Positions 16,286-23,899 of a stretch of 64,000 bases of DNA are shown here, piece after piece. Position numbers and translations under genes: made by a program. Position 1 is the stretch's first letter, and every line of letters starts with the position of its first letter. The notes below the pieces were generated by a model. The model had not been told where the DNA came from and ran no database searches. It saw only the letters and a list, made by a program, of their open reading frames with translations. The stretch comes from Microcaldota archaeon (GTDB lineage Archaea > Micrarchaeota > Micrarchaeia > Anstonellales > Bilamarchaeaceae): assembly GCA_016932815.1 (NCBI GenBank), contig JAFGCC010000002.1, positions 1-64,000 of the forward strand, given 5' to 3'.

Positions 16286-16800
16286 TTATAGCTGTTTCCG
16301 GTTTGGGCGGAAGCGGCAAGGACACCCTGGGCAGGGCGATTGCAAAAGAGCTCGGCCTCCGGGTGGTGTGCCCCACTTTCAAGACTCTTGCAGAAGATGA
16401 GGGAATTTCCCTCATGGAGTTTCAGGAGAAAGCGAAGAACGACCCGGAAATTGACCGGAAGTTTGATGATGCTTTGAAGAGGGAATGCTCCGCAGGGGAC
16501 TGCGTGGTGACCACGTGGCTTGGGCCCTGGATGGTGGAGGCGGACCTGCGCGTGTGGGTTTTCGCTTCCGAAGCGGTGCGCGCTTTGCGCATCGCAAAAA
16601 GGGACAATCTCTCCGAATCGGATGCATTAATGCACATAAAAAAGCGGGACGCGGACAACCGCGAGAGGTACCTTAAGCTATATGGGATAGACATATTGGG
16701 CGTTGAAAGATTCGACGTTGCGCTGAACTCCGGGAATTATTCCCCGGAAGAAATGGCAAGTATTGTGGCCGAGGCTATCGGCCAGAAAAAGAAAAGGTGA
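16282..16800 (+). CDS. cmk: Cytidylate kinase (archaeal type)
   Basis: Phosphorylates CMP/dCMP. The P-loop is GLGGSGKDTLG (residues 7-17), slightly different from the usual GxxGSGKTT in having Asp after the Lys. The lid region carries KKRDADNRERYLKLYGIDI, characteristic of archaeal Cmk. 172 residues. It lies between L34e and L14e, the conserved archaeal position, and is coupled to both neighbours. Confidence 0.9.
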   Translation: MIIAVSGLGGSGKDTLGRAIAKELGLRVVCPTFKTLAEDEGISLMEFQEKAKNDPEIDRKFDDALKRECSAGDCVVTTWLGPWMVEADLRVWVFASEAVRALRIAKRDNLSESDALMHIKKRDADNRERYLKLYGIDILGVERFDVALNSGNYSPEEMASIVAEAIGQKKKR

Positions 16801-16805
16801 AGATT

Positions 16806-16979
16806 ATGGCAGCAATTGAAGAAGGAAGGATTTGCGTAAAGAACATGGGAAGGGACTCCGGAGAGGAAGTCGTGATCACGAAGATAGTGGACGACAACTA
16901 CGTCATGGTAAAGGATGCGAAAGGGCAGGAGAGCAAGGTAAGCATCCGGCACCTGGAGCCCACTTCCCGCAAGGAGTAA
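16806..16979 (+). CDS. rpl14e: Ribosomal protein L14e (short)
   Basis: KOW-fold large-subunit protein of archaea and eukaryotes. Only 57 residues from ATG 16806 (MAAIEEGRICVKNMGRDSGE); archaeal L14e is usually nearer 75-95, so the C-terminal extension is missing. The KOW-like GRICVKNMGRDSGEEVVITK is intact. AAGGTGAAGATT contains the cmk stop. The next gene starts one base after the stop. Confidence 0.88.
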   Translation: MAAIEEGRICVKNMGRDSGEEVVITKIVDDNYVMVKDAKGQESKVSIRHLEPTSRKE

Positions 16980-16980
16980 C

Positions 16981-17859
16981 ATGGGAAACGTGGAACCGCT
17001 CCTGGAATCCGGAGTGGTCCTGCTGGACAAACCCTGCGGCCCGGTCAGCCATGAGGTCACTTCATGGGTGAAGAAGATGCTCTTCGTTTCGCGCACCGGG
17101 CATGCGGGAACCCTTGACCCCGACGTTTCCGGCGTGCTCCCCGTTGCAATCGGGAGGGCCACCAAGCTCCTTCGCTACATTGCGGGAAAGAGGAAAACCT
17201 ACGTAGGAATATGCAAATTCAAAAAAGAGCTCAAGAGTGGGCATATTGAAGACCTTTTTGCTTCTTTTAGGGGGGAAATCGAGCAGACTCCCCCCCTTGT
17301 TTCCGCGGTCAGGAAAGTTAGGAGGAAGAGGTTCGTGCATTCTTTGGAAGTGCTCGAAATAGACGGGAAGCGCGTGCTCTTCCGCGCAGTTGTGGAAGCG
17401 GGAACTTACATACGGGCTCTTTGTGAGGACATTGGCGAGAAAGCGGGGTGCGGCGCATTCATGGAGGAATTGCGGCGGACTGCTGTGGGGCGCATAAGGG
17501 AGGATTCGTGCTGCACGATGCAGGATTTGTCCGATGCTTATTGGCTCTGGAAGGAGAAGGGAGACGGGCGGCTCCTAGAAAAATGCATAGTCCCAATTGA
17601 GAAGCTAATTGATTTTAGGAGGATTTACGTTAGGGGCAACGTTCCGGATTCGCTTGCATCCGGGGCGCAGTTGATGGCTCCGGGGCTATGCGGGGCGGAG
17701 CCTGGGATAAAAAAAGGGGACCTTGTGGCGATTTACAGCGAAGGGGGCGATTTCGTCGGGGTGGGAAGCGCGCTCTTTGACGGAGAAGAGATGAATTCCA
17801 GGGAGCGCGGAAGGATTGTCGCCACCGAGAGAATCCATTGGAAGAAGGGTAAGGAATAA
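16981..17859 (+). CDS. cbf5: tRNA/rRNA pseudouridine synthase TruB/Cbf5
   Basis: Catalytic subunit of H/ACA RNPs and tRNA U55 pseudouridine synthase in archaea. Catalytic Asp46 is seen in GHAGTLDPDVSGVLPVAIG. A C-terminal PUA domain (from about 205, RRIYVRGNVPDSLASGAQL) is present and ends in RIHWKKGKE. 292 residues, slightly shorter than typical archaeal Cbf5. Last gene of the superoperon. Confidence 0.93.
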   Translation: MGNVEPLLESGVVLLDKPCGPVSHEVTSWVKKMLFVSRTGHAGTLDPDVSGVLPVAIGRATKLLRYIAGKRKTYVGICKFKKELKSGHIEDLFASFRGEIEQTPPLVSAVRKVRRKRFVHSLEVLEIDGKRVLFRAVVEAGTYIRALCEDIGEKAGCGAFMEELRRTAVGRIREDSCCTMQDLSDAYWLWKEKGDGRLLEKCIVPIEKLIDFRRIYVRGNVPDSLASGAQLMAPGLCGAEPGIKKGDLVAIYSEGGDFVGVGSALFDGEEMNSRERGRIVATERIHWKKGKE

Positions 17860-17870
17860 AAACAAATTGG

Positions 17871-17879
17871 GTATATAGA
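17871..17879 (+). promoter_or_regulatory. TATA box of tRNA-Ser
   Basis: GTATATAGA lies about 25 bp before the first base of the tRNA, the expected distance for an archaeal tRNA promoter. Confidence 0.6.
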
Positions 17880-17899
17880 ATATCCCGAATTAACTGAAT

Positions 17900-17984
17900 G
17901 CGGAGATGGCAGAATCTGGTTATCGCGCACGCCTGGAAAGCGTGTGCCTTTACGGGCTTGGGAGTTCAAATCTCCCTCTCCGCG
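17900..17984 (+). tRNA. tRNA-Ser (anticodon GGA)
   Basis: Acceptor stem GCGGAGA/TCTCCGC pairs at all seven positions. The anticodon stem is CACGC/GCGTG with loop CTGGAAA, giving anticodon GGA for codons UCC and UCU. A long variable arm typical of class II serine tRNAs follows, then the T arm GGGAG-TTCAAAT-CTCCC. G73 follows and CCA is not encoded, so it depends on the CCA-adding enzyme encoded at 30.7-32.0 kb. No intron. The last 11 bases are repeated 65 bp downstream. Confidence 0.95.
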
Positions 17985-18000
17985 AGCGAAGCGAGCGGGA

Positions 18001-18064
18001 GGGGCAGTAATCGGAGGCGAAGCCGAAGATTACTCCAACCCTCTCCGCGTACCATCCTTTTCTT
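18001..18064 (+). repeat. Hairpin-containing repeat, copy 1
   Basis: About 64 bp that recur at 18165-18228 with most positions unchanged. It contains AGTAATC (18006-18012) pairing with GATTACT (18028-18034) around a GGC-GAA-GCC mini-hairpin, then CTCCAACC and TACCATCCTTTT. It lies directly behind tRNA-Ser and ends in a T-rich stretch, so it may include the tRNA terminator. Confidence 0.7.
18039..18049 (+). repeat. Second copy of the tRNA-Ser 3' end
   Basis: CCCTCTCCGCG is identical to the last 11 bases of the tRNA (17974-17984). Such a duplication is what integration at a tRNA 3' end or a local tandem duplication would leave, but only 54 bp separate the copies and no integrase is nearby. Confidence 0.6.
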
Positions 18065-18122
18065 CTTGAGCTCTGCTCAAGAGATGCAATCTCCGATTGC
18101 ACAGATTTCAAAAAAGAAAAGG
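18056..18122 (+). other. Three-stem folded non-coding segment
   Basis: CCTTTTCTT (18056-18064) pairs with AAGAAAAGG (18114-18122) and encloses two perfect seven-pair hairpins: CTTGAGC-TCT-GCTCAAG (18065-18081) and TGCAATC-TCC-GATTGCA (18085-18101). The regularity suggests a folded RNA or a cruciform element. The segment is non-coding, between tRNA-Ser and the 3' end of speE. Confidence 0.55.
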
Positions 18123-18164
18123 CTAGTAGCTCCCAAAAGAAAACAATTATCGGAGTATTATTCC

Positions 18165-18228
18165 GGGGCAGTAACCGAGGCTGAAGCCGAAGATTGCTCC
18201 AACCTTATTGCTTACCATCCTTTTTTTG
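18165..18228 (+). repeat. Hairpin-containing repeat, copy 2
   Basis: Second copy of the 18001-18064 unit, 164 bp further on: GGGGCAGTAACCGAGGCTGA, then AGCCGAAGATTGCTCCAACC and TACCATCC plus T7. The inner GGC/GCC hairpin is kept with a TGAA loop. Its end is 10 bp from the speE stop on the other strand, so its T-run may terminate rightward transcription. Confidence 0.65.
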
Positions 18229-18237
18229 CAAAAAAGG

Positions 18238-19143
18238 TTACCAGCGCACTTCGGAAATGTCCGCGGGGTTCGCATCTGTTGAGGGCTCCCAGTCCATTGA
18301 GAGGATTTCGCGCACATGGCCATGGGGCTGAAGCACAAGGGCCTCAACCTGCTCCGGGGTGTAGGCTTCAAGCTTTATGTTGCGCTCTTTTAGCCTCCGG
18401 GCAATCCCTTCTACTTTGGAATCGGTTGCGAGCACATAGCTCTCCACTATGAAGAAGCTTTGCACGAAAGCCGCATACCCTATTGCGTTCCTGAACACCT
18501 GGGCAAGGGCGGCCTGCACCCTGCCGTGGATTAGCCCCTCAAATACCGGAGAGCCGGTCTGCACAGAAAGAATCCCCCCCTCACCCATCTTGGATTTTAC
18601 GAGAGTGTAGAACTCTTTTGTGAAAAGCATTGTGCTTGGGCCTTCGGGGTCTGTGAGGTCCATGATTACTATGTCAAACCGTTCTTCGGTTTCTTCTAGG
18701 AACTTCCTTCCGTCCCCGATTTTTAGCTCTAGGCGGGAATCCTCAAATGCGCCATCTGAGAGGCTTGGGAAGAATTCCTTTGAAAACCCTATTACCTCAT
18801 CGTCCAGCTCTGCTAGGACGACGCGCTCTACTGGGTGCTTGAGCACCTCGCGGAGGGTTCCCCCATCCCCGCCGCCTATTATGAGGACGTTTTTGGGGTT
18901 GGGGTGTGCGCCCAGGACGGAATGGGCGATTGCTTCATGGTAGTATTTTTCATCCCTTGTGGAGAATTGTATTATGCGGCAGTCGCCCGAACCTATTAAG
19001 AGCATCCTGCCCAATACCGGCGAATCGAAAACGGTTAGCTCCTGGTACGGGGTGGATTTCCTGGCCACCACGGTTCCACTGAGGGTTACTCTTGCATTTG
19101 GGTTTAGGGAATATATCACCTTGTCTTCGCTCAATTTTTTCAC
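18238..19143 (-). CDS. speE: Spermidine synthase (polyamine aminopropyltransferase)
   Basis: Transfers an aminopropyl group from decarboxylated AdoMet to putrescine or a related amine. A Rossmann fold methyltransferase-like domain is shown by IIGGGDGGTLREVLKHP (about residues 88-104) with ELDDEV binding the nucleoside, and MDLTDPEGP carries the catalytic Asp. 301 residues, normal length. It overlaps the end of speH by four bases, so the two are co-translated and supply successive steps of polyamine synthesis. Confidence 0.93.
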   Translation of the reverse strand: MKKLSEDKVIYSLNPNARVTLSGTVVARKSTPYQELTVFDSPVLGRMLLIGSGDCRIIQFSTRDEKYYHEAIAHSVLGAHPNPKNVLIIGGGDGGTLREVLKHPVERVVLAELDDEVIGFSKEFFPSLSDGAFEDSRLELKIGDGRKFLEETEERFDIVIMDLTDPEGPSTMLFTKEFYTLVKSKMGEGGILSVQTGSPVFEGLIHGRVQAALAQVFRNAIGYAAFVQSFFIVESYVLATDSKVEGIARRLKERNIKLEAYTPEQVEALVLQPHGHVREILSMDWEPSTDANPADISEVRW

Positions 19144-19472
19144 CTATTTACTCTTTGTGCAGTTAATTTGGAGGGCTTGAACTTCTCCTTTAGTGCCTCA
19201 AAGGCCTTGTCCGCAGAATCCGGTGCGCCGCAGGTAAATATGTCAACTGCGGCAGAGCCGTTCTGCTCAGGCCAGGTGTGTATGCTTATGTGCGATTCTG
19301 CTAGCAGGATTACCGCAGTAACCCCGTATGGCTCAAACTGGTGCACGTTCTCGCCCAGTTTGGTAAGGCCGCTAGCCGCAACTACATCGTTCAAAAGAAG
19401 CGAAACGGTGTCAGCACGCTCCAGAAGTTCCGGAGGGCATCCGTACATATTCACAAGTATGTGTGTTCCCAT
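19140..19472 (-). CDS. speH: S-adenosylmethionine decarboxylase proenzyme
   Basis: Pyruvoyl enzyme that makes decarboxylated AdoMet, the aminopropyl donor for SpeE. The self-cleavage site is visible: AESHISIHTWPEQ, where Ser60 should become the pyruvoyl group, with His65 and Cys81 (DIFTCG). 110 residues from ATG 19472, which has GGTGAGC upstream; ATG 19484 is an alternative, and a much longer open frame upstream lacks family similarity. A related fold also serves as arginine decarboxylase in some archaea, so that substrate cannot be fully excluded. Confidence 0.9.
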   Translation of the reverse strand: MGTHILVNMYGCPPELLERADTVSLLLNDVVAASGLTKLGENVHQFEPYGVTAVILLAESHISIHTWPEQNGSAAVDIFTCGAPDSADKAFEALKEKFKPSKLTAQRVNR

Positions 19473-19536
19473 GCTCACCCTCATCACCTTCCGGGTCCGA
19501 GTCCGAATCCATGAGCCAGTATTAGAGGGGAAAAAA

Positions 19537-19546
19537 GATTTAAATA
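19537..19546 (-). promoter_or_regulatory. TATA box of speH-speE
   Basis: Minus-strand TATTTAAATC about 65 bp before the speH start, predicting a leader of roughly 40 nt. Confidence 0.5.
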
Positions 19547-19822
19547 AGGCGGATTTGCCCCGGTTTTCACGAGATAAACTCTCACGTAAAAATTGCCCCT
19601 TTTTGCGAAAAAATGCCGGTTTTGGGCAGTGTTTGAACGTGGGGGCGAACGGGAGGTGGGGGTTTTCCCGTCCCATCATGCGGGGATAGGGGCATGTGGT
19701 GGGGCCTGGGGGGTTTGCGCTGGGAGATGCAAATGGGGAAACCGTGCCCAATGGGGCCTGGCGGATGGGGGCTGGGGGAATCCGGCGCGGAGCACGCCTA
19801 CGCGTTCTGAAGATGAGGCAGG
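19547..19822. other. Intergenic gap with G-rich segment
   Basis: The roughly 380 bp between the speH promoter and rps13 holds no convincing gene. From about 19640 to 19790 the plus strand carries many runs of three to six G (for example 19701-19713, 19722-19724, 19735-19738), enough for G-quadruplex formation. The rest is the rps13 promoter and leader. Confidence 0.5.
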
Positions 19823-19834
19823 TTTAAAAATATT
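19823..19834 (+). promoter_or_regulatory. Promoter of the S13-S4-S11-RpoD operon
   Basis: TTTAAAAATATT about 100 bp before the S13 start. This predicts a leader of about 70-75 nt, longer than for most genes here, as also seen for the L3 operon. Confidence 0.55.
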
Positions 19835-19929
19835 ACGGCAAGATAATACTACCCTCTACGCAATCTTTTGCATGTGTTTTGCACGTGCTAATTGTTTTAG
19901 GCTAGAGAAGATGTGTTCACGGTGAGTTG

Positions 19930-20541
19930 ATGGCGAAAGCAAAGAAGAAAGATAAAGATAACAAGGATACCAAGACCAAGGAGAAGCCTAAGAAGGAGAA
20001 GGAATCCTCCAAAAGGCCCCAGGCAAGGCCCCACGACAAGGAAGAAGAAGGAGTCAGGGGAATCGTCCGCCTTGCAGGCAAGGATGTTAGGGGAAACCTG
20101 CCTCTATCCAGGGCTCTAATGAGCGTAAAGGGAATCGGGCAGAGCATCAGGAAAGTGGTCGCCAAGGCGATTGCAAAAGAGCTCAAGATTGATTCCGAAG
20201 TAAAGGTGGGTACTTTTACCGATGAGCAGATTGAGAAAATCGACGCGATACTAGCCAACCTCCAGAAGTACGACCTTCCGGCATACCTCCTAAACCGGAG
20301 GAAGGATACCGAGACCGGAAACGACGTGCACAATATCATGAACGATCTCGTTTTCGCCCAGAGGCAGGACGTGGAGAACGAGAAGAAGCTCTACACCTGG
20401 AGAGGGTACAGGCATGCATACGGCCAAAAGACCAGGGGGCAGAGGACCAAGAACACCGGAAGAAAGGGAATGTCCCTCGGTGTAATCAGGAAGGCGCAGG
20501 CGCCTGCGAGCGGAGGCTCAAAAGATAAAGGCAAGAAGTAG
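19930..20541 (+). CDS. rps13: Ribosomal protein S13 (uS13) with charged extensions
   Basis: Small-subunit head protein contacting the large subunit and P-site tRNA. The core includes [20 protein letters not shown], the helix-hairpin-helix [10 protein letters not shown] and the basic C-terminus [17 protein letters not shown]. Residues 1-38 form a Lys/Glu-rich extension not present in most archaeal S13. Start at ATG 19930 after GGTGAGTTG. First gene of the operon. Confidence 0.95.
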   Translation: MAKAKKKDKDNKDTKTKEKPKKEKESSKRPQARPHDKEEEGVRGIVRLAGKDVRGNLPLSRALMSVKGIGQSIRKVVAKAIAKELKIDSEVKVGTFTDEQIEKIDAILANLQKYDLPAYLLNRRKDTETGNDVHNIMNDLVFAQRQDVENEKKLYTWRGYRHAYGQKTRGQRTKNTGRKGMSLGVIRKAQAPASGGSKDKGKK

Positions 20542-20549
20542 GTGATTAT

Positions 20550-21155
20550 GTGGGAGACCCAAGGAAATTCGGCAACAAGTACGAGCACCCAAAGAGGCTC
20601 TGGGAATCCGCGAGGATTAACGAGGAGAGCGCGCTCAAGAGGGAATACGGCCTAAAGACCATGAGGGAGCTCTGGGTCATGAACCAGGAGCTCAAGATAA
20701 TGAGGCGTGAAGCAAGGAGGCTTCTTTCAGTAAGCGAAGACGAGAGGCAGAGGGATTTGCCCAAGCTCATGAACAAGCTTGCAAGGCTTGGAATACTGAG
20801 CAGGGATGCAAAGCTTGAACAGGTGCTTTCGCTCACCGTGAAAGACATCCTGGAGAGGAGGCTCCAGACCAGGGTTTACCGCAAGGGCCTTGCAAAAAGC
20901 GTGAAGCAGGCCAGGCAGCTAATTACCCACGGATTCATTTGTGTAAACGGGAGGAAGACCGATTCGCCCAGCTACCTTGTCCCGGTGGAAGAGGAAGGCT
21001 CGGTTTCATACTATAAGAAAGTGGACCTGAATGCCGGAGAGCTCGCAGAAGAGCCTGCGGCGAAGGAAGACTCCATTGAGGAGGAAGAAGCCGCAGAAGC
21101 AAAGGAAGAGGCGGCTGTGCAGGCCGATGCGGACGCAGGCGAGAAAACCGAATGA
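20550..21155 (+). CDS. rps4: Ribosomal protein S4 (uS4)
   Basis: 16S rRNA assembly-initiator protein. The start is GTG at 20550 (an ATG at 20548 is out of frame) and gives [17 protein letters not shown], the archaeal S4 opening. The S4 RNA-binding domain lies at about 105-160 ([40 protein letters not shown]). The last about 30 residues are a Glu/Ala-rich acidic tail. 201 residues. AGGTGATTAT is the ribosome site. Confidence 0.95.
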   Translation: MGDPRKFGNKYEHPKRLWESARINEESALKREYGLKTMRELWVMNQELKIMRREARRLLSVSEDERQRDLPKLMNKLARLGILSRDAKLEQVLSLTVKDILERRLQTRVYRKGLAKSVKQARQLITHGFICVNGRKTDSPSYLVPVEEEGSVSYYKKVDLNAGELAEEPAAKEDSIEEEEAAEAKEEAAVQADADAGEKTE

Positions 21156-21166
21156 GTTGATTATCC

Positions 21167-21706
21167 ATGAGCGAAGAAAAAGAAAAGGCTGCGGAAAAAG
21201 AAGCTGCGGCGCAAGATAAGGACGCGAAAGAAGAGGCTCCCGCAAAGGCGAAGAAGGAAGAGGTAGTGGAAGCTTCCGCTCCCGAGAAAGACGAGGCGGA
21301 CAAGCCCGCAAAGAAAAAGAAGCCGGGAAAGCTGGCAGTCGTCCACGTATATTCTTCCAAGAATGACACTATTATTACCGCAACGGACATAAGCGGTGCG
21401 GAAACCCTGTCCTGGGCAAGCGGCGGAATGATGGTCAAATCCTCAAGGGAAGAGGGCAAGCCATACGCTGCGATGCAGGCTGCGCAGAAAATCGTAAACG
21501 ACCTGCGCGAGAAGGGAGTGGACACTGTCCACATAAAAATCCGCGCACCCGGCGGAAACGGCTCCAAGACTCCGGGCGGAGGCGCACAGGCAGTCGTCCG
21601 TACCATTGCGCGCATGAAGATGCGCGTCGGGAGAATTGAAGATGTTACACCCATACCAACCGACTCCATGAAAAGGGCAGGAGGAAGAAGGGGAAGGAGG
21701 GTGTAG
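21167..21706 (+). CDS. rps11: Ribosomal protein S11 (uS11) with N-terminal charged extension
   Basis: Small-subunit platform protein near the mRNA exit. Residues about 56-179 are the S11 core ([53 protein letters not shown]). Residues 1-50 are a Lys/Glu/Ala extension like those on S13, L22 and L19e. 179 residues. Follows S4 by 11 bp with GTTGATTATCC before the start. Confidence 0.95.
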   Translation: MSEEKEKAAEKEAAAQDKDAKEEAPAKAKKEEVVEASAPEKDEADKPAKKKKPGKLAVVHVYSSKNDTIITATDISGAETLSWASGGMMVKSSREEGKPYAAMQAAQKIVNDLREKGVDTVHIKIRAPGGNGSKTPGGGAQAVVRTIARMKMRVGRIEDVTPIPTDSMKRAGGRRGRRV

Positions 21707-21709
21707 AGC

Positions 21710-22285
21710 ATGAAAGCGGAACTTGCAGACTCCAGGGAGAACAGGCTGTCGCTCAAAGTGAGCGGCGCCGAGCTCCCCCTCCTAAATGCAATTAGGAGGT
21801 ATTCAATGAGCAGGGTTCCCGTGCTTGCAATAGACAAGATTTCCATGTATGAGAACACCTCATCCATGTTCGATGAATACATCTCGCACCGCATAGGGCT
21901 GCTTCCTATTGTGACTCCCAAGTCCACAAAAGACGGCATGGAAGTGCAGTTCTCAATCGACGAGGCTGGCCCCAAGATGGTTTATTCTGGGGACTTTAAG
22001 TGCGCGGACAAGGAAGCGGCAATGGCGAAAGACAGGATTCCCATAATTACCCTCTTTGAGGAGCAGAACCTCAGGCTTGAGGGCACCGCGGTAGTTGGGC
22101 GCGGGATAACCCACGCGAAGTTCCAGGCGGGGCTCGTTGCATACGGCGAAGACGAAAAAGGCGGAGTGACGCTCAAGGCAGAGAGCTTCTTCCAGATGGA
22201 GCCTGCCGAGATGCTCGTTCGCGGATGCAAGGAGCTGGAAAACGACCTTGCGGAACTGGCCAAGGCGCTCAAGAAGGCGAAGTGA
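21710..22285 (+). CDS. rpoD: RNA polymerase subunit D (Rpo3), minimal form
   Basis: Alpha-like assembly subunit of archaeal RNA polymerase. LPLLNAIRRYSMSRVPVLAI is the conserved dimerisation segment, and HRIGLLPIVTPK follows. At 191 residues it is shorter than the roughly 260 usual in archaea. The insertion domain that carries the Fe-S cysteines in some archaea is absent: the only Cys residues are in FKCAD and RGCKE. Placed after S13-S4-S11 as expected. Confidence 0.93.
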   Translation: MKAELADSRENRLSLKVSGAELPLLNAIRRYSMSRVPVLAIDKISMYENTSSMFDEYISHRIGLLPIVTPKSTKDGMEVQFSIDEAGPKMVYSGDFKCADKEAAMAKDRIPIITLFEEQNLRLEGTAVVGRGITHAKFQAGLVAYGEDEKGGVTLKAESFFQMEPAEMLVRGCKELENDLAELAKALKKAK

Positions 22286-22324
22286 AGCCTTCCCTCCTTT
22301 AATTTGTTTTTAGGTGGCCTAAAA

Positions 22325-23353
22325 ATGGCCCAGGATGATGGTTCTTGCTGCCCCAAAAAAGAGGGCATTTCTTTTTCCCCGAAGGTTGTTTCCGAATTCT
22401 CAAAAAAGCAATACGGGATTGTGGGGAATCATTCTGCCGTTCAAATCTGCGGGTGGACCAAGAGGTTCCTCCGCGGAAAGGGCGCATGCTACAAAAACAA
22501 GTTTTACGGGGCGGATACGGCTTCGTGTGCGCAGATGAGCCCTTCTGCGGCGTGGTGCTCGCAAAACTGCATATTCTGCTGGAGGCCCATGGAATGGATG
22601 GAATTCAAGCAGATGGATTCTTCTTGTGTTGATTCGCCATGTTCCATCATTGAGGGGGTTGTTGCGGCCAAACGCAAATTAATTAGCGGCCTTGGGGGGG
22701 CTGAAGATGTTAATGAGGAACTCTTTAGGGAGGCTCTTGATTCCTTTCCAAAGCATTGGGCGATAAGTTTAAGCGGGGAGCCTACGCTTTATCCGCGCCT
22801 TCCGGAAATGATTAAGCTGCTAAAAGAACACGGGGAGGTAAAGAGCGTATTCTTGGTTTCCAACGGGCAGCATCCTTCCATGCTGCTTAGGTTAAAGGAA
22901 GAGGGGGCTTTGCCCACGCAGCTCTACATTTCCGTTGACGCTGCGGAGCCGGAAACTTTTTCCAAGGTGAACGTGCCCGTTTTTTCGGATGGGTGGGAGA
23001 GGCTTGGGAAAACCTTGTCTGTGCTAAACGATTTGAAATGCAGGAGGGTTTTGCGCTTTACCGTGATTAAAGGGCTCAACGATTTAGAGTGGATGCTTCC
23101 GTTGTATGCTAAGATGTTTGAAGATAGCGGGGCGGATTTTATCGAAGTGAAAGCTTACATGTGGCTGGGGTATTCGCGGCGCAGGCTTTCCGGGGAGAAC
23201 ATGCCCACGCACGAGTACGTAAAGGAACTCTGCGGCAAGCTGCTAGGATTCATGGGCAACTATCGCTTTGAGGATGAGGATTCCAATTCGCGGATTGTCC
23301 TGCTCAAGCGCAAAGACAGCGTTTATGAAAACGTGATAAGCAATGTCGGATGA
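22325..23353 (+). CDS. taw1: 4-demethylwyosine synthase (Taw1/TYW1)
   Basis: Radical SAM enzyme forming the tricyclic base of wyosine at tRNA-Phe position 37. The radical SAM motif is C78, C82, C85 (WCSQNCIFCWRP). Three upstream cysteines C42, C55 and C68 keep the 13-residue spacing known for the second cluster of the Methanocaldococcus enzyme. SLSGEPTLYP follows. 342 residues from ATG 22325. It lies 39 bp after rpoD and is probably co-transcribed or has its own weak promoter. Confidence 0.93.
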   Translation: MAQDDGSCCPKKEGISFSPKVVSEFSKKQYGIVGNHSAVQICGWTKRFLRGKGACYKNKFYGADTASCAQMSPSAAWCSQNCIFCWRPMEWMEFKQMDSSCVDSPCSIIEGVVAAKRKLISGLGGAEDVNEELFREALDSFPKHWAISLSGEPTLYPRLPEMIKLLKEHGEVKSVFLVSNGQHPSMLLRLKEEGALPTQLYISVDAAEPETFSKVNVPVFSDGWERLGKTLSVLNDLKCRRVLRFTVIKGLNDLEWMLPLYAKMFEDSGADFIEVKAYMWLGYSRRRLSGENMPTHEYVKELCGKLLGFMGNYRFEDEDSNSRIVLLKRKDSVYENVISNVG

Positions 23354-23471
23354 GGCTTCGTGCAGGCGCGCTATTGGGCAATCTCTCCGAGATTTGCGGG
23401 TTTGCTCCTGGTTTTTCGTGCGGCGGGGCCTTAGGTAACACTTATAAGCTGTTTATACAACAAATCATAGT

Positions 23472-23885
23472 ATGGAATGCAAGACAATCCATGCCCATCC
23501 CAAATGCGAGCCTCCCCGCAATAAGCAGCTGCCTGCTGTCAACTGGGGCAAGCTGATACTAGCTGCAGGGGGTGTGAGCGCGCTCGTTAGCGGGGCGTTC
23601 CTGTTTGGGTATTCTTCCTCCCAATCCACCGAGGTAAAATATACTTCGGGCGCCCAGGAGCCGGCAAAGCCCTGCATATGCACGCAGGAGGATACTCCCG
23701 CGGAGCGGAGGGATAAGCTTCGCGGGGACGTGCGCAAGCTAAGGGAACTCCGAAGTACCGTGGAGAGGGCGATGCTGGAGCTTGAAATCCTCTCTGCGGA
23801 CATCAGGGGGAAGCTGGATGCGCTTGAAGCTGGGGAAGTTGATGATTCCCTTGAGGGGGAGAAATCTCCTGCGGATACTAATTAG
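23472..23885 (+). CDS. Coiled-coil membrane protein A of the C-x5-C cluster
   Basis: First gene of the ten-gene cluster. 137 residues: a polar N-terminus with several Pro and Cys, one membrane segment (about 26-47, LILAAGGVSALVSGAFLFGY), a short linker with KPCICTQED, and a charged coiled coil (about 75-115, LRELRSTVERAMLELEILSA). The C-terminal tag of its neighbours is absent. A TATA-like CTTATAAG lies about 35 bp upstream. Topology suggests N-in, C-out. I do not recognise a family. Confidence 0.65.
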   Translation: MECKTIHAHPKCEPPRNKQLPAVNWGKLILAAGGVSALVSGAFLFGYSSSQSTEVKYTSGAQEPAKPCICTQEDTPAERRDKLRGDVRKLRELRSTVERAMLELEILSADIRGKLDALEAGEVDDSLEGEKSPADTN

Positions 23886-23899
23886 CTGGGTTTTAGGCG

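Noticed and set aside
17984-18049. Integrated element with attL/attR at tRNA-Ser
   Set aside because: The 11-bp duplication fits the idea, but only 54 bp lie between the copies and there is no integrase; recorded only as a duplication.
17898-18452. 184-codon frame across tRNA-Ser and the repeats
   Set aside because: It reads through a tRNA, hairpin repeats and the end of speE on the other strand; not coding.
20935-21975. 346-codon open frame on the minus strand
   Set aside because: Antisense to S4, S11 and RpoD; no similarity to anything and no ribosome site.
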